Assembly: GCA_026985615.1 (NCBI GenBank) | Contig: JALSQD010000084.1 | Coordinates: 1 to 23,662, forward strand | Direction of reading: 5' to 3' | From: Thermaceae bacterium | GTDB taxonomy: Bacteria; Deinococcota; Deinococci; Deinococcales; Marinithermaceae | Length of the DNA: 23,662 bases | Part shown: in pieces, positions 7,235-15,113 of the stretch | Layout: each line of letters starts with the position of its first letter | Position numbering within the stretch: the stretch's first letter is position 1 | Made by a program: the position numbers and the translations under genes | The notes under the pieces: generated by a model | Database searches by the model: none | Seen by the model: the letters and a program-made list of their open reading frames with translations, nothing else | Told to the model about the DNA's origin: nothing

Positions 7235-8260
7235 ATGTTTAACTTCATCGCGCGTAGGTTGCTGCAAATCCCGGTCGTACTCTTCGTGCTCTCCCTCATC
7301 ATCATGGGGCTGATGCAGCTGCTTTCGCCTCAGCAGCGCGCTGCGGCCTTCGTAACCTCGGACAAACAAATCGAAAACCTCGACCTCATCATCGAGAAGT
7401 ACCACCTGGACGAGGGTTTCATCGTTCAATACAAACTGTGGGCCAAAGAGGTGCTGCACGGCAACCTAGGCTTCTCCCGCATCTCCAAAGAGCCCGTGCT
7501 CACCACCATCCGCAAGCGGCTACCCGCCTCCACCGAGCTGGCGCTGGCGGCCTTCGTCCCCATCGTGCTCGTGGGTATCTGGCTGGGCACCATCGCGGCC
7601 ACGCACCGCGACGGCCTCATTGACCAGACGCTCAGGGTGGTGGCCATCATCGGCTGGTCGCTGCCTACCTTCGTGGTGGCCATCTGGCTCGTGGCCTGGG
7701 TGTACGGCGGGCTGGGCTGGTTCGGGATCGGGCGGCTGCCCAACAACCTGCTCATCGAGCTGGCCTCGGGCGACTTCCACCGCTACACCGGCATGTACAC
7801 CATCGACGGCCTCCTCAATGGCCGTCTCGACATCACCTACGAGGCCCTCAAGCGGCTGGTACTGCCCGCGACCGCGCTGGTGATCGTGGTGAGCGCGGGC
7901 ATCATGCGGGTCATGCGCTCGTCCATGCTCGACGAGCTGGGTAAGGACTACGTGCGCACCGCCCGCGCCAAGGGCCTGCCCGAGAAGGCGGTAATCTACA
8001 AACACGCCCGCCGTAACGCCCTCATCCCGGTGATCACTATGGCCGGGCCCATGCTGGGGCGGATGATCGGCGGCATCGTGGTGATCGAGCTCATCTTCAA
8101 CTTTCCCGGCCTGGGCGAGTGGGCGGCGAAGGCCGCCTTGCAGCTCGACGTGACCACCCTGCTGGCCTTCGTAATGCTCATCGGTCTGATCATGGCCGTG
8201 GCCAACCTGCTCGTGGACATCGCCTACGTCATCGTGGACCCGAGGATTCGCTATGAGTAG
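7235..8260 (+). CDS. ABC importer permease, DppB-like (operon 2)
   Basis: A 341-residue inner-membrane permease, the same length as and collinear with the DppB-like gene at 3138-4163. It keeps the first helix, the EPVLTTIRKRLP segment and the coupling loop DYVRTARAKGLPEKAV, which is nearly identical to the first copy and suggests that both operons use the same ATPases. The ATG at 7235 is preceded only by a weak purine-rich AGAGAA. The poor ribosome site and the hairpin before it would keep permease output below that of the binding protein. The stop overlaps the next gene by eight bases, indicating translational coupling. Confidence 0.88.
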   Translation: MFNFIARRLLQIPVVLFVLSLIIMGLMQLLSPQQRAAAFVTSDKQIENLDLIIEKYHLDEGFIVQYKLWAKEVLHGNLGFSRISKEPVLTTIRKRLPASTELALAAFVPIVLVGIWLGTIAATHRDGLIDQTLRVVAIIGWSLPTFVVAIWLVAWVYGGLGWFGIGRLPNNLLIELASGDFHRYTGMYTIDGLLNGRLDITYEALKRLVLPATALVIVVSAGIMRVMRSSMLDELGKDYVRTARAKGLPEKAVIYKHARRNALIPVITMAGPMLGRMIGGIVVIELIFNFPGLGEWAAKAALQLDVTTLLAFVMLIGLIMAVANLLVDIAYVIVDPRIRYE

Positions 8261-9269
8261 CCCCGATCGCGACGTCCCCAAGCGGGAACGCTGGTACGAG
8301 TCGAAGCGGTTCCGCCGCTTCCGGCGCAATCCGCTTGCCGTGGCCGGCGTGTTGATCCTGCTCTTCTTCGCCGGCATGGCCCTCTTCGCCCCCGCGCTCA
8401 CCGCCGACCGCCTGCCCCGCGGCTGCATGCGCGACCTCGGCCTGGGGCGCAGCGAGGCGCGCGAGGCACTGCGCGACCCCACCCGCGCCGTCTTCTGGCG
8501 GGCGATGATCGCCCCGCCGGAGAGCTGCTACAAGATCCCCCGCGTCAGTTACTCGCCGGTGCCGAAGCCACCCAGCGAGAAGTACCCCCTGGGCATCGCC
8601 AGCGGCGGCTACGACATCTACTACGGCATCGTCTGGGGGGCGCGCACCTCGTTCTACATCGGCGTGCTGGTGGTGGGGATCGTGCTCGTCATCGCCACCA
8701 TCGTCGGGGGGCTCGCGGGGCTCTTCGGTGGCTGGCTCGACAACCTGCTGATGCGGCTGGTGGACGTGGTCTACTCCATCCCGGGGCTGGTGCTGGCCAT
8801 GGTCTTCGCCTCCATCTTCGGGCGGGGGCTGATTAAGACGATGATCGCCATCGCGCTGGTGGCCTGGCCCATCTACGCCCGCATGCTGCGGGGGAACATC
8901 CTCCAGGTGAAAGCGCAGGACTACATCTCGGCCGCCCACGCTGTCGGGGCGGGGAACCTGCGGCTCTTCTTCAAGCACATTCTCCCCAACGCCATCGGGC
9001 CGATGATCATCCTGGCGAGCCTCGACATCGGTGCGATTGTGATCACCGCCTCCACCCTGGCCTTCCTGGGGCTGGGGGCCGACGTGGGCTACGCTGATTG
9101 GGGGCAGATGATCAGCTTCGCCCGCAGCTGGATCTCGAACCCCGGCGGCGAGCCGCTGAAGTACTGGTTCGTCTGGTTCTGGCCGAGCATGGCCATCGCG
9201 CTCTTCGTGCTGGGGTGGAACCTGCTGGGCGACGCGGTGCGCGACGCCCTCGACCCGCGCAGCCAGTAG
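8253..9269 (+). CDS. ABC importer permease, DppC-like (operon 2)
   Basis: A 338-residue inner-membrane permease, paralog of 4174-5202. It starts at ATG 8253 inside the end of the preceding gene. It has the same basic N-terminus (ERWYESKRFRRFRRNP), the same long periplasmic segment with paired Cys58 and Cys92, the same variant motif KYPLGIASGGYDIYYG and the coupling loop DYISAAHAVGAGNLRLF. Conservation of the cysteine pair in both copies suggests a structural disulfide outside the membrane. Its TAG is one base from the stop codon of the converging minus-strand gene, so there is no room for a separate terminator. Confidence 0.87.
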   Translation: MSSPDRDVPKRERWYESKRFRRFRRNPLAVAGVLILLFFAGMALFAPALTADRLPRGCMRDLGLGRSEAREALRDPTRAVFWRAMIAPPESCYKIPRVSYSPVPKPPSEKYPLGIASGGYDIYYGIVWGARTSFYIGVLVVGIVLVIATIVGGLAGLFGGWLDNLLMRLVDVVYSIPGLVLAMVFASIFGRGLIKTMIAIALVAWPIYARMLRGNILQVKAQDYISAAHAVGAGNLRLFFKHILPNAIGPMIILASLDIGAIVITASTLAFLGLGADVGYADWGQMISFARSWISNPGGEPLKYWFVWFWPSMAIALFVLGWNLLGDAVRDALDPRSQ

Positions 9270-9270
9270 C

Positions 9271-9984
9271 CTAGTCGGCCGCGGCGTGGCGGGTACCGGT
9301 GGCGCGCACCAGCAGCTCGAAGAGTCCCCAGTGGCTGGGCAGCAGCTCGGGGTGCCACTGGATGAGCAGGTAGAAGGGGTGGTCGGGCAGGTAGGCTGCC
9401 TCGATCACGCCGTCCGGGGCCTCGGCGAGGACGCGCAGCGGGTCGGGGTCGCGGATGGCCTGGTGGTGGTAGCTGTTGACGCGAAAGCGACGGCCGAAGA
9501 GGCCGGCGAGCCAGCGGTCCTCGTGCAGCGCGACCGAGTGCCACAGCGCCGGGGCGGGCGCGGACTGGTCGTGGTTGATCTCGTTGAAGCCGGCACTTTC
9601 TAGGTCCTGGTAGAGGCTGGCGCCGAGGGCGACCGCACCCACCTGGGCCCCGCGGCAAACACCCAGCGTGGGCAAGCCGTGCTCGGCGGCCCAGCGGGCG
9701 GCCGCGAGCTCGAGCGCGTCGCGCTCCGGGTCCACCTGGCCGAGCCGAGGGTGCGGCTCCTCGCCGAAGTGGTGCGGGTCGAGGTCGGCTCCGCCGGGAA
9801 GGAGCAGGGCGTCGAGGCGGGCGAGCACCGCTTCGAGCTGGGGGCCGGGCTGGGGCGGGAGCACCACCACGCTGGCCCCGGCGGCCTCGAGCGCGGCGCG
9901 GTAGGGTTCGCGCACGCCCCAGACCGGCGTGACGTTGACGCGGCCGGTGCGGGCGGTCTGGCTGGTGACGCCTACGAGCGGCAT
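9271..9984 (-). CDS. Class I glutamine amidotransferase-like hydrolase (peptidase C26, PuuD-like)
   Basis: A 237-residue cytoplasmic hydrolase of the gamma-glutamyl-GABA hydrolase / peptidase C26 family. Such enzymes cut gamma-glutamyl amides, for example in putrescine breakdown or on folate or glutathione-type conjugates. The nucleophile elbow GVCRGAQ puts the catalytic cysteine at 110, and QWHPE gives His211 and Glu213, completing the triad. PGGADLDP at 63-70 is the usual upstream loop. The length matches stand-alone family members. I took ATG 9984 because homology starts at MPLVGVTSQ; it is read from TATCGT placed six bases upstream. It is divergent from the LysA-like gene, so polyamine or amino-acid metabolism is a plausible setting, but the substrate is not determined. 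Confidence 0.82.
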   Translation of the reverse strand: MPLVGVTSQTARTGRVNVTPVWGVREPYRAALEAAGASVVVLPPQPGPQLEAVLARLDALLLPGGADLDPHHFGEEPHPRLGQVDPERDALELAAARWAAEHGLPTLGVCRGAQVGAVALGASLYQDLESAGFNEINHDQSAPAPALWHSVALHEDRWLAGLFGRRFRVNSYHHQAIRDPDPLRVLAEAPDGVIEAAYLPDHPFYLLIQWHPELLPSHWGLFELLVRATGTRHAAAD

Positions 9985-10018
9985 GCGTCCACGATACAAC
10001 GCCAGGGTATGGTAAGGC
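9985..10018. promoter_or_regulatory. Back-to-back leaderless promoters
   Basis: The 34 bases between two divergent start codons must contain both promoters. On the minus strand TATCGT (complement of 9991-9996) lies six bases before the ATG at 9984. On the plus strand TATGGT (10008-10013) lies five bases before the ATG at 10019. Neither gene has a ribosome site. The -35 region of each gene would lie in the other gene's -10 region or start, so the two may compete for polymerase. Confidence 0.5.
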
Positions 10019-11203
10019 ATGCCGCACGAGCTTTCCCCCGACTTCATGCAGGCGTTGCGCGAGCTGATGGAGCGCGTTCCCACCCCGTTCTACGCCTACG
10101 ACCTGCGCCGGGTGCGGGCGCAGACCGCGCGCTACCGGGAAGCCTTCGCGCAGGCGCGCCTTTTCTATGCCATCAAGGCCAACCCCCGTCTGCGCCTGCT
10201 CGAGCACCTGCGCGCGGCGGGCGTGGGGGCGGAGACGGTGAGCCTGGGCGAGGTCCTGCGCGCTTACGTGGCCGGCTACATGCTGGACGAGGTGGTGCTC
10301 AACGGCCCGGTCAAGCCGCCGGCGGCGCTGGAGGAGCTGGCGCGCGCGGGGGTGCCCACCCTTGTGGCCGACGGCGAGGACGACCTGGCCCGCATCGCCC
10401 GCTACCTACCGGGCGCGCGGGTGCTTTTACGCCTGAACCCCGACCTACCCGTGGACACCCACCCTCACCTGGCTACCGGCCGCGGCGACAGCCAGTTCGG
10501 CGTGCTGCCCGAGGACTGGCCCGGCGTCTTCGCCCGCGGCCGCGAGCTCGGCCTGGAGATGCACGGGCTGCACGTGCACCTGGGTTCGAACCTCAACAAC
10601 CCCGCGGACTTCGCGGCGCGGCTCGAGGTGCTCGAGCGCCTGCGCGTGCGGGTGGGGCGGCTCGAGGTGCTCGACCTCGGCGGCGGCTTCGGCCTGGAGA
10701 TGGACCCCGCGGCGCTGGCCCCGGCGATGCTCGCGCTGGCGCGGCGCTTCGGCGCCGAGCTGTGGGTCGAGCCGGGCCGGGCGCTGGTGGCCGAGGCCGG
10801 CGTGCTGGTCGCGCGGGTCTGGGGTTTCAAGGAGACGCGGCGGCGCTACCTGCTCCTCGACGCGGGCATGACCGCCTTCCTGCGGCCGGCGCTCTACGGA
10901 GCCCGCCCGCCGGTTCGTCCGCTCTACCAGGCGAGCGAGCGGGCCACCTTCGATCTAGCGGGCCCGGCCTGCGAGTCGGGCGACGTGCTGGCGCGCGACG
11001 TGGAGCTGCCGGTGCCGCGCGAGGGCGACGCCCTGGCGATCTTGGAGGCGGGGGCCTACGGCGGCGCTATGAGCCTGACCTACCTCGACCACCCCCGCCC
11101 GGGCGAGTACGCCTGGGACGGCGAGCGCTGGGAGGTCTGGCGTCGGCCCGAACACCTGCCGGACCTCTGGAAGGACGAGACCGACCAGCCCGAGTACCTC
11201 TAG
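10019..11203 (+). CDS. LysA-like PLP-dependent decarboxylase (diaminopimelate decarboxylase family)
   Basis: A 394-residue fold-type III PLP decarboxylase. The Schiff-base lysine is Lys53 in FYAIKANPR. HVHLGSN (185-191), GGGFG (221-225) and EPGR (251-254) bind the cofactor phosphate. CESGD (318-322) and AGAYG (344-348) bring in the catalytic Cys and Tyr from the partner subunit. The CESGD motif favours meso-diaminopimelate decarboxylation to lysine. Some positions deviate: SQFGV where KFG is usual, HLGSN for HIGSQ, and no Asn-rich stretch after AGAYG. Thermus makes lysine through alpha-aminoadipate and has ornithine in its peptidoglycan, so the real substrate in this lineage is uncertain. ATG 10019 follows a leaderless TATGGT box. 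Confidence 0.82.
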   Translation: MPHELSPDFMQALRELMERVPTPFYAYDLRRVRAQTARYREAFAQARLFYAIKANPRLRLLEHLRAAGVGAETVSLGEVLRAYVAGYMLDEVVLNGPVKPPAALEELARAGVPTLVADGEDDLARIARYLPGARVLLRLNPDLPVDTHPHLATGRGDSQFGVLPEDWPGVFARGRELGLEMHGLHVHLGSNLNNPADFAARLEVLERLRVRVGRLEVLDLGGGFGLEMDPAALAPAMLALARRFGAELWVEPGRALVAEAGVLVARVWGFKETRRRYLLLDAGMTAFLRPALYGARPPVRPLYQASERATFDLAGPACESGDVLARDVELPVPREGDALAILEAGAYGGAMSLTYLDHPRPGEYAWDGERWEVWRRPEHLPDLWKDETDQPEYL

Positions 11204-11216
11204 GGCCCGAAAGGAC

Positions 11217-11242
11217 GGCCGCCCCCGCTAGCGGGGGCGGCC
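11217..11242. terminator. Shared hairpin between convergent genes
   Basis: GGCCGCCCCCGC and GCGGGGGCGGCC form a perfect 12-bp stem around TA. It lies 13 bases past the lysA-like stop and 17 bases past the stop of the converging acylase gene. Being symmetric it could end transcription both ways, though no T-run is present on either strand. Confidence 0.6.
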
Positions 11243-11259
11243 TCGCGGTGGGGCGGGAC

Positions 11260-13605
11260 TCAGGGCTCGAGCACCAGCCGCGCCACCGGATCCCCGCCGC
11301 CCATGGGCAGGTACGCCCCGCGCGCCCACAGGGGCAGAAGGTCGGCGTAGTGGGGGCTCAGTACGTTGCCCGACTGGCCCATGGGGTGGATCCAGTAGCT
11401 TTGCTCCGGGCGGCCCAGGGCCACGATCTCGCGGTAGCTGGGGCCGTGGTACATGGTAAAGGTGGCGAAGTCGTAGGCCCCCATGTTTACGGTGTAGCGG
11501 TCGCCGCCGTGGGCCACCTGGCGGTCGAAGAAGCGCCGCAGCTGGGGCTGGTGGGTCATCACCCCGTGGTCGAAGACGGCGGGGTGGAGCTGACCCCAGG
11601 GGACGACGCCGCCCAGCGCGTCCAGCCACGCCAGCGCGCGCTCCAGCGCCTCGGCGGCGAACTCCATGCAGCTCACGCCGCGCGCGTCGCAGGCGGGGTC
11701 ACCCTCCTGAAGGGCGCGCAGCAGGTAGAACGGCTCGTTCCAGTAGGGCTCGCCCACCTCGGCCTCAGGCAGCCGCGCCAGCTCGGCGTACCAGGCCTGG
11801 AAGACGCTCGCCTCGAGGCTGGCAGCGGTTTCGTCGGCGTCCCAGGCGAGGAGCTTCTTCTTCCACTCGGCGGCGCGCGCGCTCTTGGGCTCGAGCCGCG
11901 CGAGAACGGGCCGGAAGTCGCGCACGAGCAGGCTCACCTCGTCGTTCTGGATGCGCATGAAGTCCTCGGGGCCGAGCTTGCGCTGGGCGGTGAGCAGCGC
12001 CTCGATGCGCTCGGCGCGGTAGGGCTTGGCCCAGTCGTAGGTGAAGGTGTAGGGCCAGTCCGGCGGGGTGGAGCGGTTGTTGGCGGTGACGATGTAACCC
12101 TCGGGCGGGTTGTAGGCCCGGGGCAGCGCCTGTGCGGGCACGAAACCGGTCCAGTCCCACTCGCCGGTGCCGGGCACGGGATACTTGCCCGAGTGGCCGG
12201 GCTTGCGCACCGGTATCTTGCCCGGGGCGAGGTAGCCGATGTTACCCTCTACGTCGGCGTAGACAAAGTTCTGGCTTGGCGCTTTCAGGCGCAAGAGCGC
12301 GGCGGTGAACTCTTCCCAGTTCGCCGCCTTGCCGATGCCGTAGAAGGCGGCCATGGTCTCGTCGGTGGGCTCGAGGCTGACCCAGCGGAGCGCCAGCGCC
12401 TGCCCTTCGGGGGCGCTCACCACGTCCGAGATCACCGGGCCGTAGACGCTTTCGCGCACCTCCAGCTCCACCGGCTCGCCCCCCTTGACCGCGATCGTCT
12501 CCTTGCGAATGCGGTAGGGGCGCACCTCACCCTTGTAGCGGTAGCCGCCCTCCGCCTCTTCGAGCAGGTAGAGGTCTTGCACGTCGGCGGCGTGGTTGGT
12601 CACCCCCCAGGCGATCTGGTCGTTCTTGCCGATGACGATCGTGGGCAGCCCCGGAAAGGTGGCGCCGGTGGCGTGGTAAGTGGGCGACTCGAGCTCCATA
12701 AGCATCCAGATCGAGGGCGCCGAGAGCCCCAGGTGGGGGTCGTTGGCGAGCAGGGGTTTGCCGGTGGTGCTGCGTTCGGGTCCCACCACCCAGTTGTTCG
12801 AGGCTTCGAGCCCGCTGGGGAGGGTGCGTGCGATCGCGAGCAGCTCGTCTGCCCAAGCCGTGCTGGTGGGGGCTGGTGTGGGCGCCTCGCCGCCCGGCGC
12901 GGGGGCTTCGGGCGGGCGCAGCAGCTCCTCGGGCGTGCGGCGCACGATCGTGGGCGCGTCCTTCGGATAGCCGGGCATGAGCGCCTCGATGCGCGCCTTG
13001 CTCAGCCCGCGCGCCAGCAGGCGGTAGCGCAGCAGCTCGCGCTCGTAGTTGCCGCTGAGGTCGTAGCTCATCATCTTCTGCCACACCAGCACGTCGGCTG
13101 GCGTCCAGGGCTCGGGCTCGAAGCCGAGCAGCTTGAACTCGAGCGGCAGGGGCGGGTTCGTGGCCAGGTAGGCGTTGATGCCGTCCGTGTAGGCGTCCAC
13201 GATGGCGCGCAGGTCGGGCGGCAGGTTCTCGTAGGCTTGCTCAGCGGCGCGGTAGACCCCGAGCGTGCGCAGGAACTTGTCGGTGGGCACGGCCCCCTCG
13301 CCCAGCACCTCGGCGAGCCGGCCAGCGCCGATGCGCCGCTGGAACTCCATCTGCCACAGGCGGTCCTGGGCGTGGGCTACCGCCTGGCCGAAGAAGAGGT
13401 CGTGCTCGTTTGCGGCCTTGACGTGCACCATGCTCTTGGCGTCGCGCAGGATCTCGACCGGAGCCGAGAGCCCCTCAAGAACCAGCCGACCCGAGGTCTG
13501 CGGCAGGGTGGTGTTCTTGAGGTAGTAATAGCCACCAACGAGGAGCACCAGGGCCACGAACGCCAGCCCCAGCAACAGTTGGCCCAGGATTCTTAAGATG
13601 CGCAT
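11260..13605 (-). CDS. Penicillin acylase family Ntn-hydrolase, membrane-anchored
   Basis: A 781-residue precursor of a penicillin acylase / N-acylhomoserine lactone acylase type amidohydrolase. Residues 8-29 are a hydrophobic helix, either a signal peptide or a membrane anchor, so it acts in the periplasm or at the envelope. The alpha chain follows, then a proline-rich linker (about 231-250), then the self-cleavage site before Ser269 in EASNNWVVG. Ser269 would become the N-terminal nucleophile of the beta chain. The ANN motif at 508-510 carries the oxyanion-hole Asn. Two Cys in GDPACDARGVSC could form a disulfide. ATG 13605 has AAGGAGGG upstream. It is last in an alaX / small protein / acylase operon. 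Family members cut amides such as penicillins, acyl-homoserine lactones or acyl-amino acids; the natural substrate here is unknown. Confidence 0.88.
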   Translation of the reverse strand: MRILRILGQLLLGLAFVALVLLVGGYYYLKNTTLPQTSGRLVLEGLSAPVEILRDAKSMVHVKAANEHDLFFGQAVAHAQDRLWQMEFQRRIGAGRLAEVLGEGAVPTDKFLRTLGVYRAAEQAYENLPPDLRAIVDAYTDGINAYLATNPPLPLEFKLLGFEPEPWTPADVLVWQKMMSYDLSGNYERELLRYRLLARGLSKARIEALMPGYPKDAPTIVRRTPEELLRPPEAPAPGGEAPTPAPTSTAWADELLAIARTLPSGLEASNNWVVGPERSTTGKPLLANDPHLGLSAPSIWMLMELESPTYHATGATFPGLPTIVIGKNDQIAWGVTNHAADVQDLYLLEEAEGGYRYKGEVRPYRIRKETIAVKGGEPVELEVRESVYGPVISDVVSAPEGQALALRWVSLEPTDETMAAFYGIGKAANWEEFTAALLRLKAPSQNFVYADVEGNIGYLAPGKIPVRKPGHSGKYPVPGTGEWDWTGFVPAQALPRAYNPPEGYIVTANNRSTPPDWPYTFTYDWAKPYRAERIEALLTAQRKLGPEDFMRIQNDEVSLLVRDFRPVLARLEPKSARAAEWKKKLLAWDADETAASLEASVFQAWYAELARLPEAEVGEPYWNEPFYLLRALQEGDPACDARGVSCMEFAAEALERALAWLDALGGVVPWGQLHPAVFDHGVMTHQPQLRRFFDRQVAHGGDRYTVNMGAYDFATFTMYHGPSYREIVALGRPEQSYWIHPMGQSGNVLSPHYADLLPLWARGAYLPMGGGDPVARLVLEP

Positions 13606-13649
13606 CCGGCCCTCCTTTGCTTGGGGCCATTGTACCGGTCGGTGGCGCG

Positions 13650-13868
13650 CTAGAGCTTTTCCCAGCGGCTCACCGCCAGGGCCTGGAGCACCACCCGGGT
13701 GCCGTCCTCAGCGATGAGGTCGAGGTAGGTGTCGAGCATGCCGTGGTCGTAATCGTCGTAGACACGCACGCCGTAGACCAGGTAGCCGCGGTGGGCCTGG
13801 GGGTCGTAGATGCGCTCGCCCGGCTTCAGGTCGAGCGCGGCGTCGTTCAGGGGTTCGTTCTTGGTCAC
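13650..13868 (-). CDS. Small conserved-looking hypothetical protein (72 aa)
   Basis: I do not recognise this 72-residue, soluble, acidic protein. It has no signal peptide or membrane helix. After a short N-terminal tail it reads as a small beta-rich domain (PGERIYDPQAHRGYLVYG and LDLIAEDGTRVVLQAL), the sort of fold seen in small barrel or SH3-like proteins. The GTG start at 13868 overlaps the alaX stop in a GTGA, which shows translational coupling and is the main reason to believe the gene. The acylase start lies 44 bases beyond its stop. A function linked to alanyl-tRNA editing is possible but rests only on position. Confidence 0.65.
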   Translation of the reverse strand: MTKNEPLNDAALDLKPGERIYDPQAHRGYLVYGVRVYDDYDHGMLDTYLDLIAEDGTRVVLQALAVSRWEKL

Positions 13869-15055
13869 GTGGCTTCTCCCGGGCGCTCGAAGACCTCGAG
13901 CGCAGCCTGCAGTTTACCCGCTGGAAGCTGGCCTTGAATGTGATCCCGGCCGCCGCCCCGCGCCCCCAGAGGCTCGAGGCGCTCCTTCCACAGCGCGCGC
14001 AGGTCTTCGGGGCGGTTGGGGTGCTTCACCAGCAGCAGGCGGGCGCGCTCGCCCCCGGGCTCGAGCGCGGCCAGCAGCGCCAGCGCCCCCGGCCACTCGG
14101 CCACGCGCCGCCCCGTTTCCGCCAGCGCCGCCAGCGGCACCTGGCGCGCCGCCGGGAAGCCCGAGCGGGCCAGCTCACGGGCGTAGCGTTCGGCCAGCTC
14201 CGCGGCCAGCGCCTGCGCTTCGCCGCGGGCGGCGTAGAGCTCGTCCTCGAGCTTTTGCACCCGTTCGGGCACGTCGAAGACCCCCGCCGAGAAGCGCCCG
14301 GCCAGCGTCTTGAGGATGCGGTGCTTGGCGGCGTAGTCCTCGAGCGCCTCCCAGCCGGTGCGGGCGTAGACCCGGATCGTCTTCTTCTTGCCCTTCTCGA
14401 AGCCCAGCAGCTTGATCGGCCCCGCCTCGGCGGTGCTGCGCAGGTGGGTGCCGCCGCAGGGGGCGAGGTCCCAGTCTTCGATCTCCACCACCCGCACCGC
14501 CCCGCGCACCTTGGGCATGCGCCGGAGCGGCAGAAGCGGCACCTGCGCCTCGGGTACCTCGCGCGCGCTGACCGCCAGGTTGGCGTAGACGGCCCAGTTC
14601 GCCAGCGCCTCGGCCTTCTCCAGCACCTCGGCCGCCGCCTCGGGACCGGGCCAGACGTCGAAGTCGAGGTGGATCTCCGGCCCCGCCAAACTCACCGCGA
14701 TCGTGTTCCACTGCGCCGCACGCAGGAAGGCCTGGCTGAGGACGTGCTGGCCGGTGTGGCGCTGCATGTGGCGGTAGCGGCGGGTCCAGTCGATCTTCCC
14801 CTCCACCTCGGCGCCCTCCTCGAGCGGCGCTTCCAGCACGTGCACGATGCGCGCGCCGTGCTTCTCGGGCTCGAAGACGTCCAGCACCCGCACCCCCCCC
14901 AGGCGGCCGGTGTCGTGGGGCTGGCCGCCCGAGGTGGGGTAGAAGAGGGTGCGGTCGAGCTCGACCAGAAACCGGCCGTCCTCTTCCCGGACGCGCGTGA
15001 CCGTGGCCGTGAAGCTGGTGGCGTAGGGATCCTGCCAGAAGAGTCGTTCGCTCAC
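13865..15055 (-). CDS. alaX: Alanyl-tRNA editing protein AlaX (long form)
   Basis: A 396-residue free-standing homolog of the editing half of alanyl-tRNA synthetase. It should deacylate mischarged Ser-tRNA(Ala), and perhaps Gly-tRNA(Ala), in the cytoplasm. An N-terminal barrel carries FYPTSGGQPHDTG (38-50). The zinc-binding catalytic core has HTGQH (100-104) and CGGTH (200-204), the hallmark HxxxH and CxxxH pair. The C-terminal part (about 230-390) is a helical then DHHA1-like region ending in the glycine-rich GARGGGRDHIQGQLPAG, as in long AlaX forms. There is no aminoacylation domain. The GTG start at 15055 follows TAAACT by six bases, so leaderless transcription is likely. It is the first gene of a three-gene minus-strand operon. 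Confidence 0.9.
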   Translation of the reverse strand: MSERLFWQDPYATSFTATVTRVREEDGRFLVELDRTLFYPTSGGQPHDTGRLGGVRVLDVFEPEKHGARIVHVLEAPLEEGAEVEGKIDWTRRYRHMQRHTGQHVLSQAFLRAAQWNTIAVSLAGPEIHLDFDVWPGPEAAAEVLEKAEALANWAVYANLAVSAREVPEAQVPLLPLRRMPKVRGAVRVVEIEDWDLAPCGGTHLRSTAEAGPIKLLGFEKGKKKTIRVYARTGWEALEDYAAKHRILKTLAGRFSAGVFDVPERVQKLEDELYAARGEAQALAAELAERYARELARSGFPAARQVPLAALAETGRRVAEWPGALALLAALEPGGERARLLLVKHPNRPEDLRALWKERLEPLGARGGGRDHIQGQLPAGKLQAALEVFERPGEAT

Positions 15056-15061
15056 GTACTT

Positions 15062-15067
15062 AGTTTA
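15062..15067 (-). promoter_or_regulatory. Putative leaderless -10 box of alaX
   Basis: The minus strand reads TAAACT, six bases, then the GTG of alaX, with no purine-rich ribosome site between. The spacing equals that before bdhA and the gene at 9984. No convincing -35 is seen. Confidence 0.38.
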
Positions 15068-15113
15068 GAGCCCAATCCGTGGCTGCTCTCATCAAGACAC
15101 AGCTTCGTTGATC

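Noticed and set aside
9679..13596. A 1305-codon plus-strand open frame
   Set aside because: It crosses the amidotransferase-like gene, the LysA-like gene and the acylase gene in the wrong frame or strand, is low-complexity Arg/Gly/Ala-rich, and has no family content. It is a high-GC shadow.
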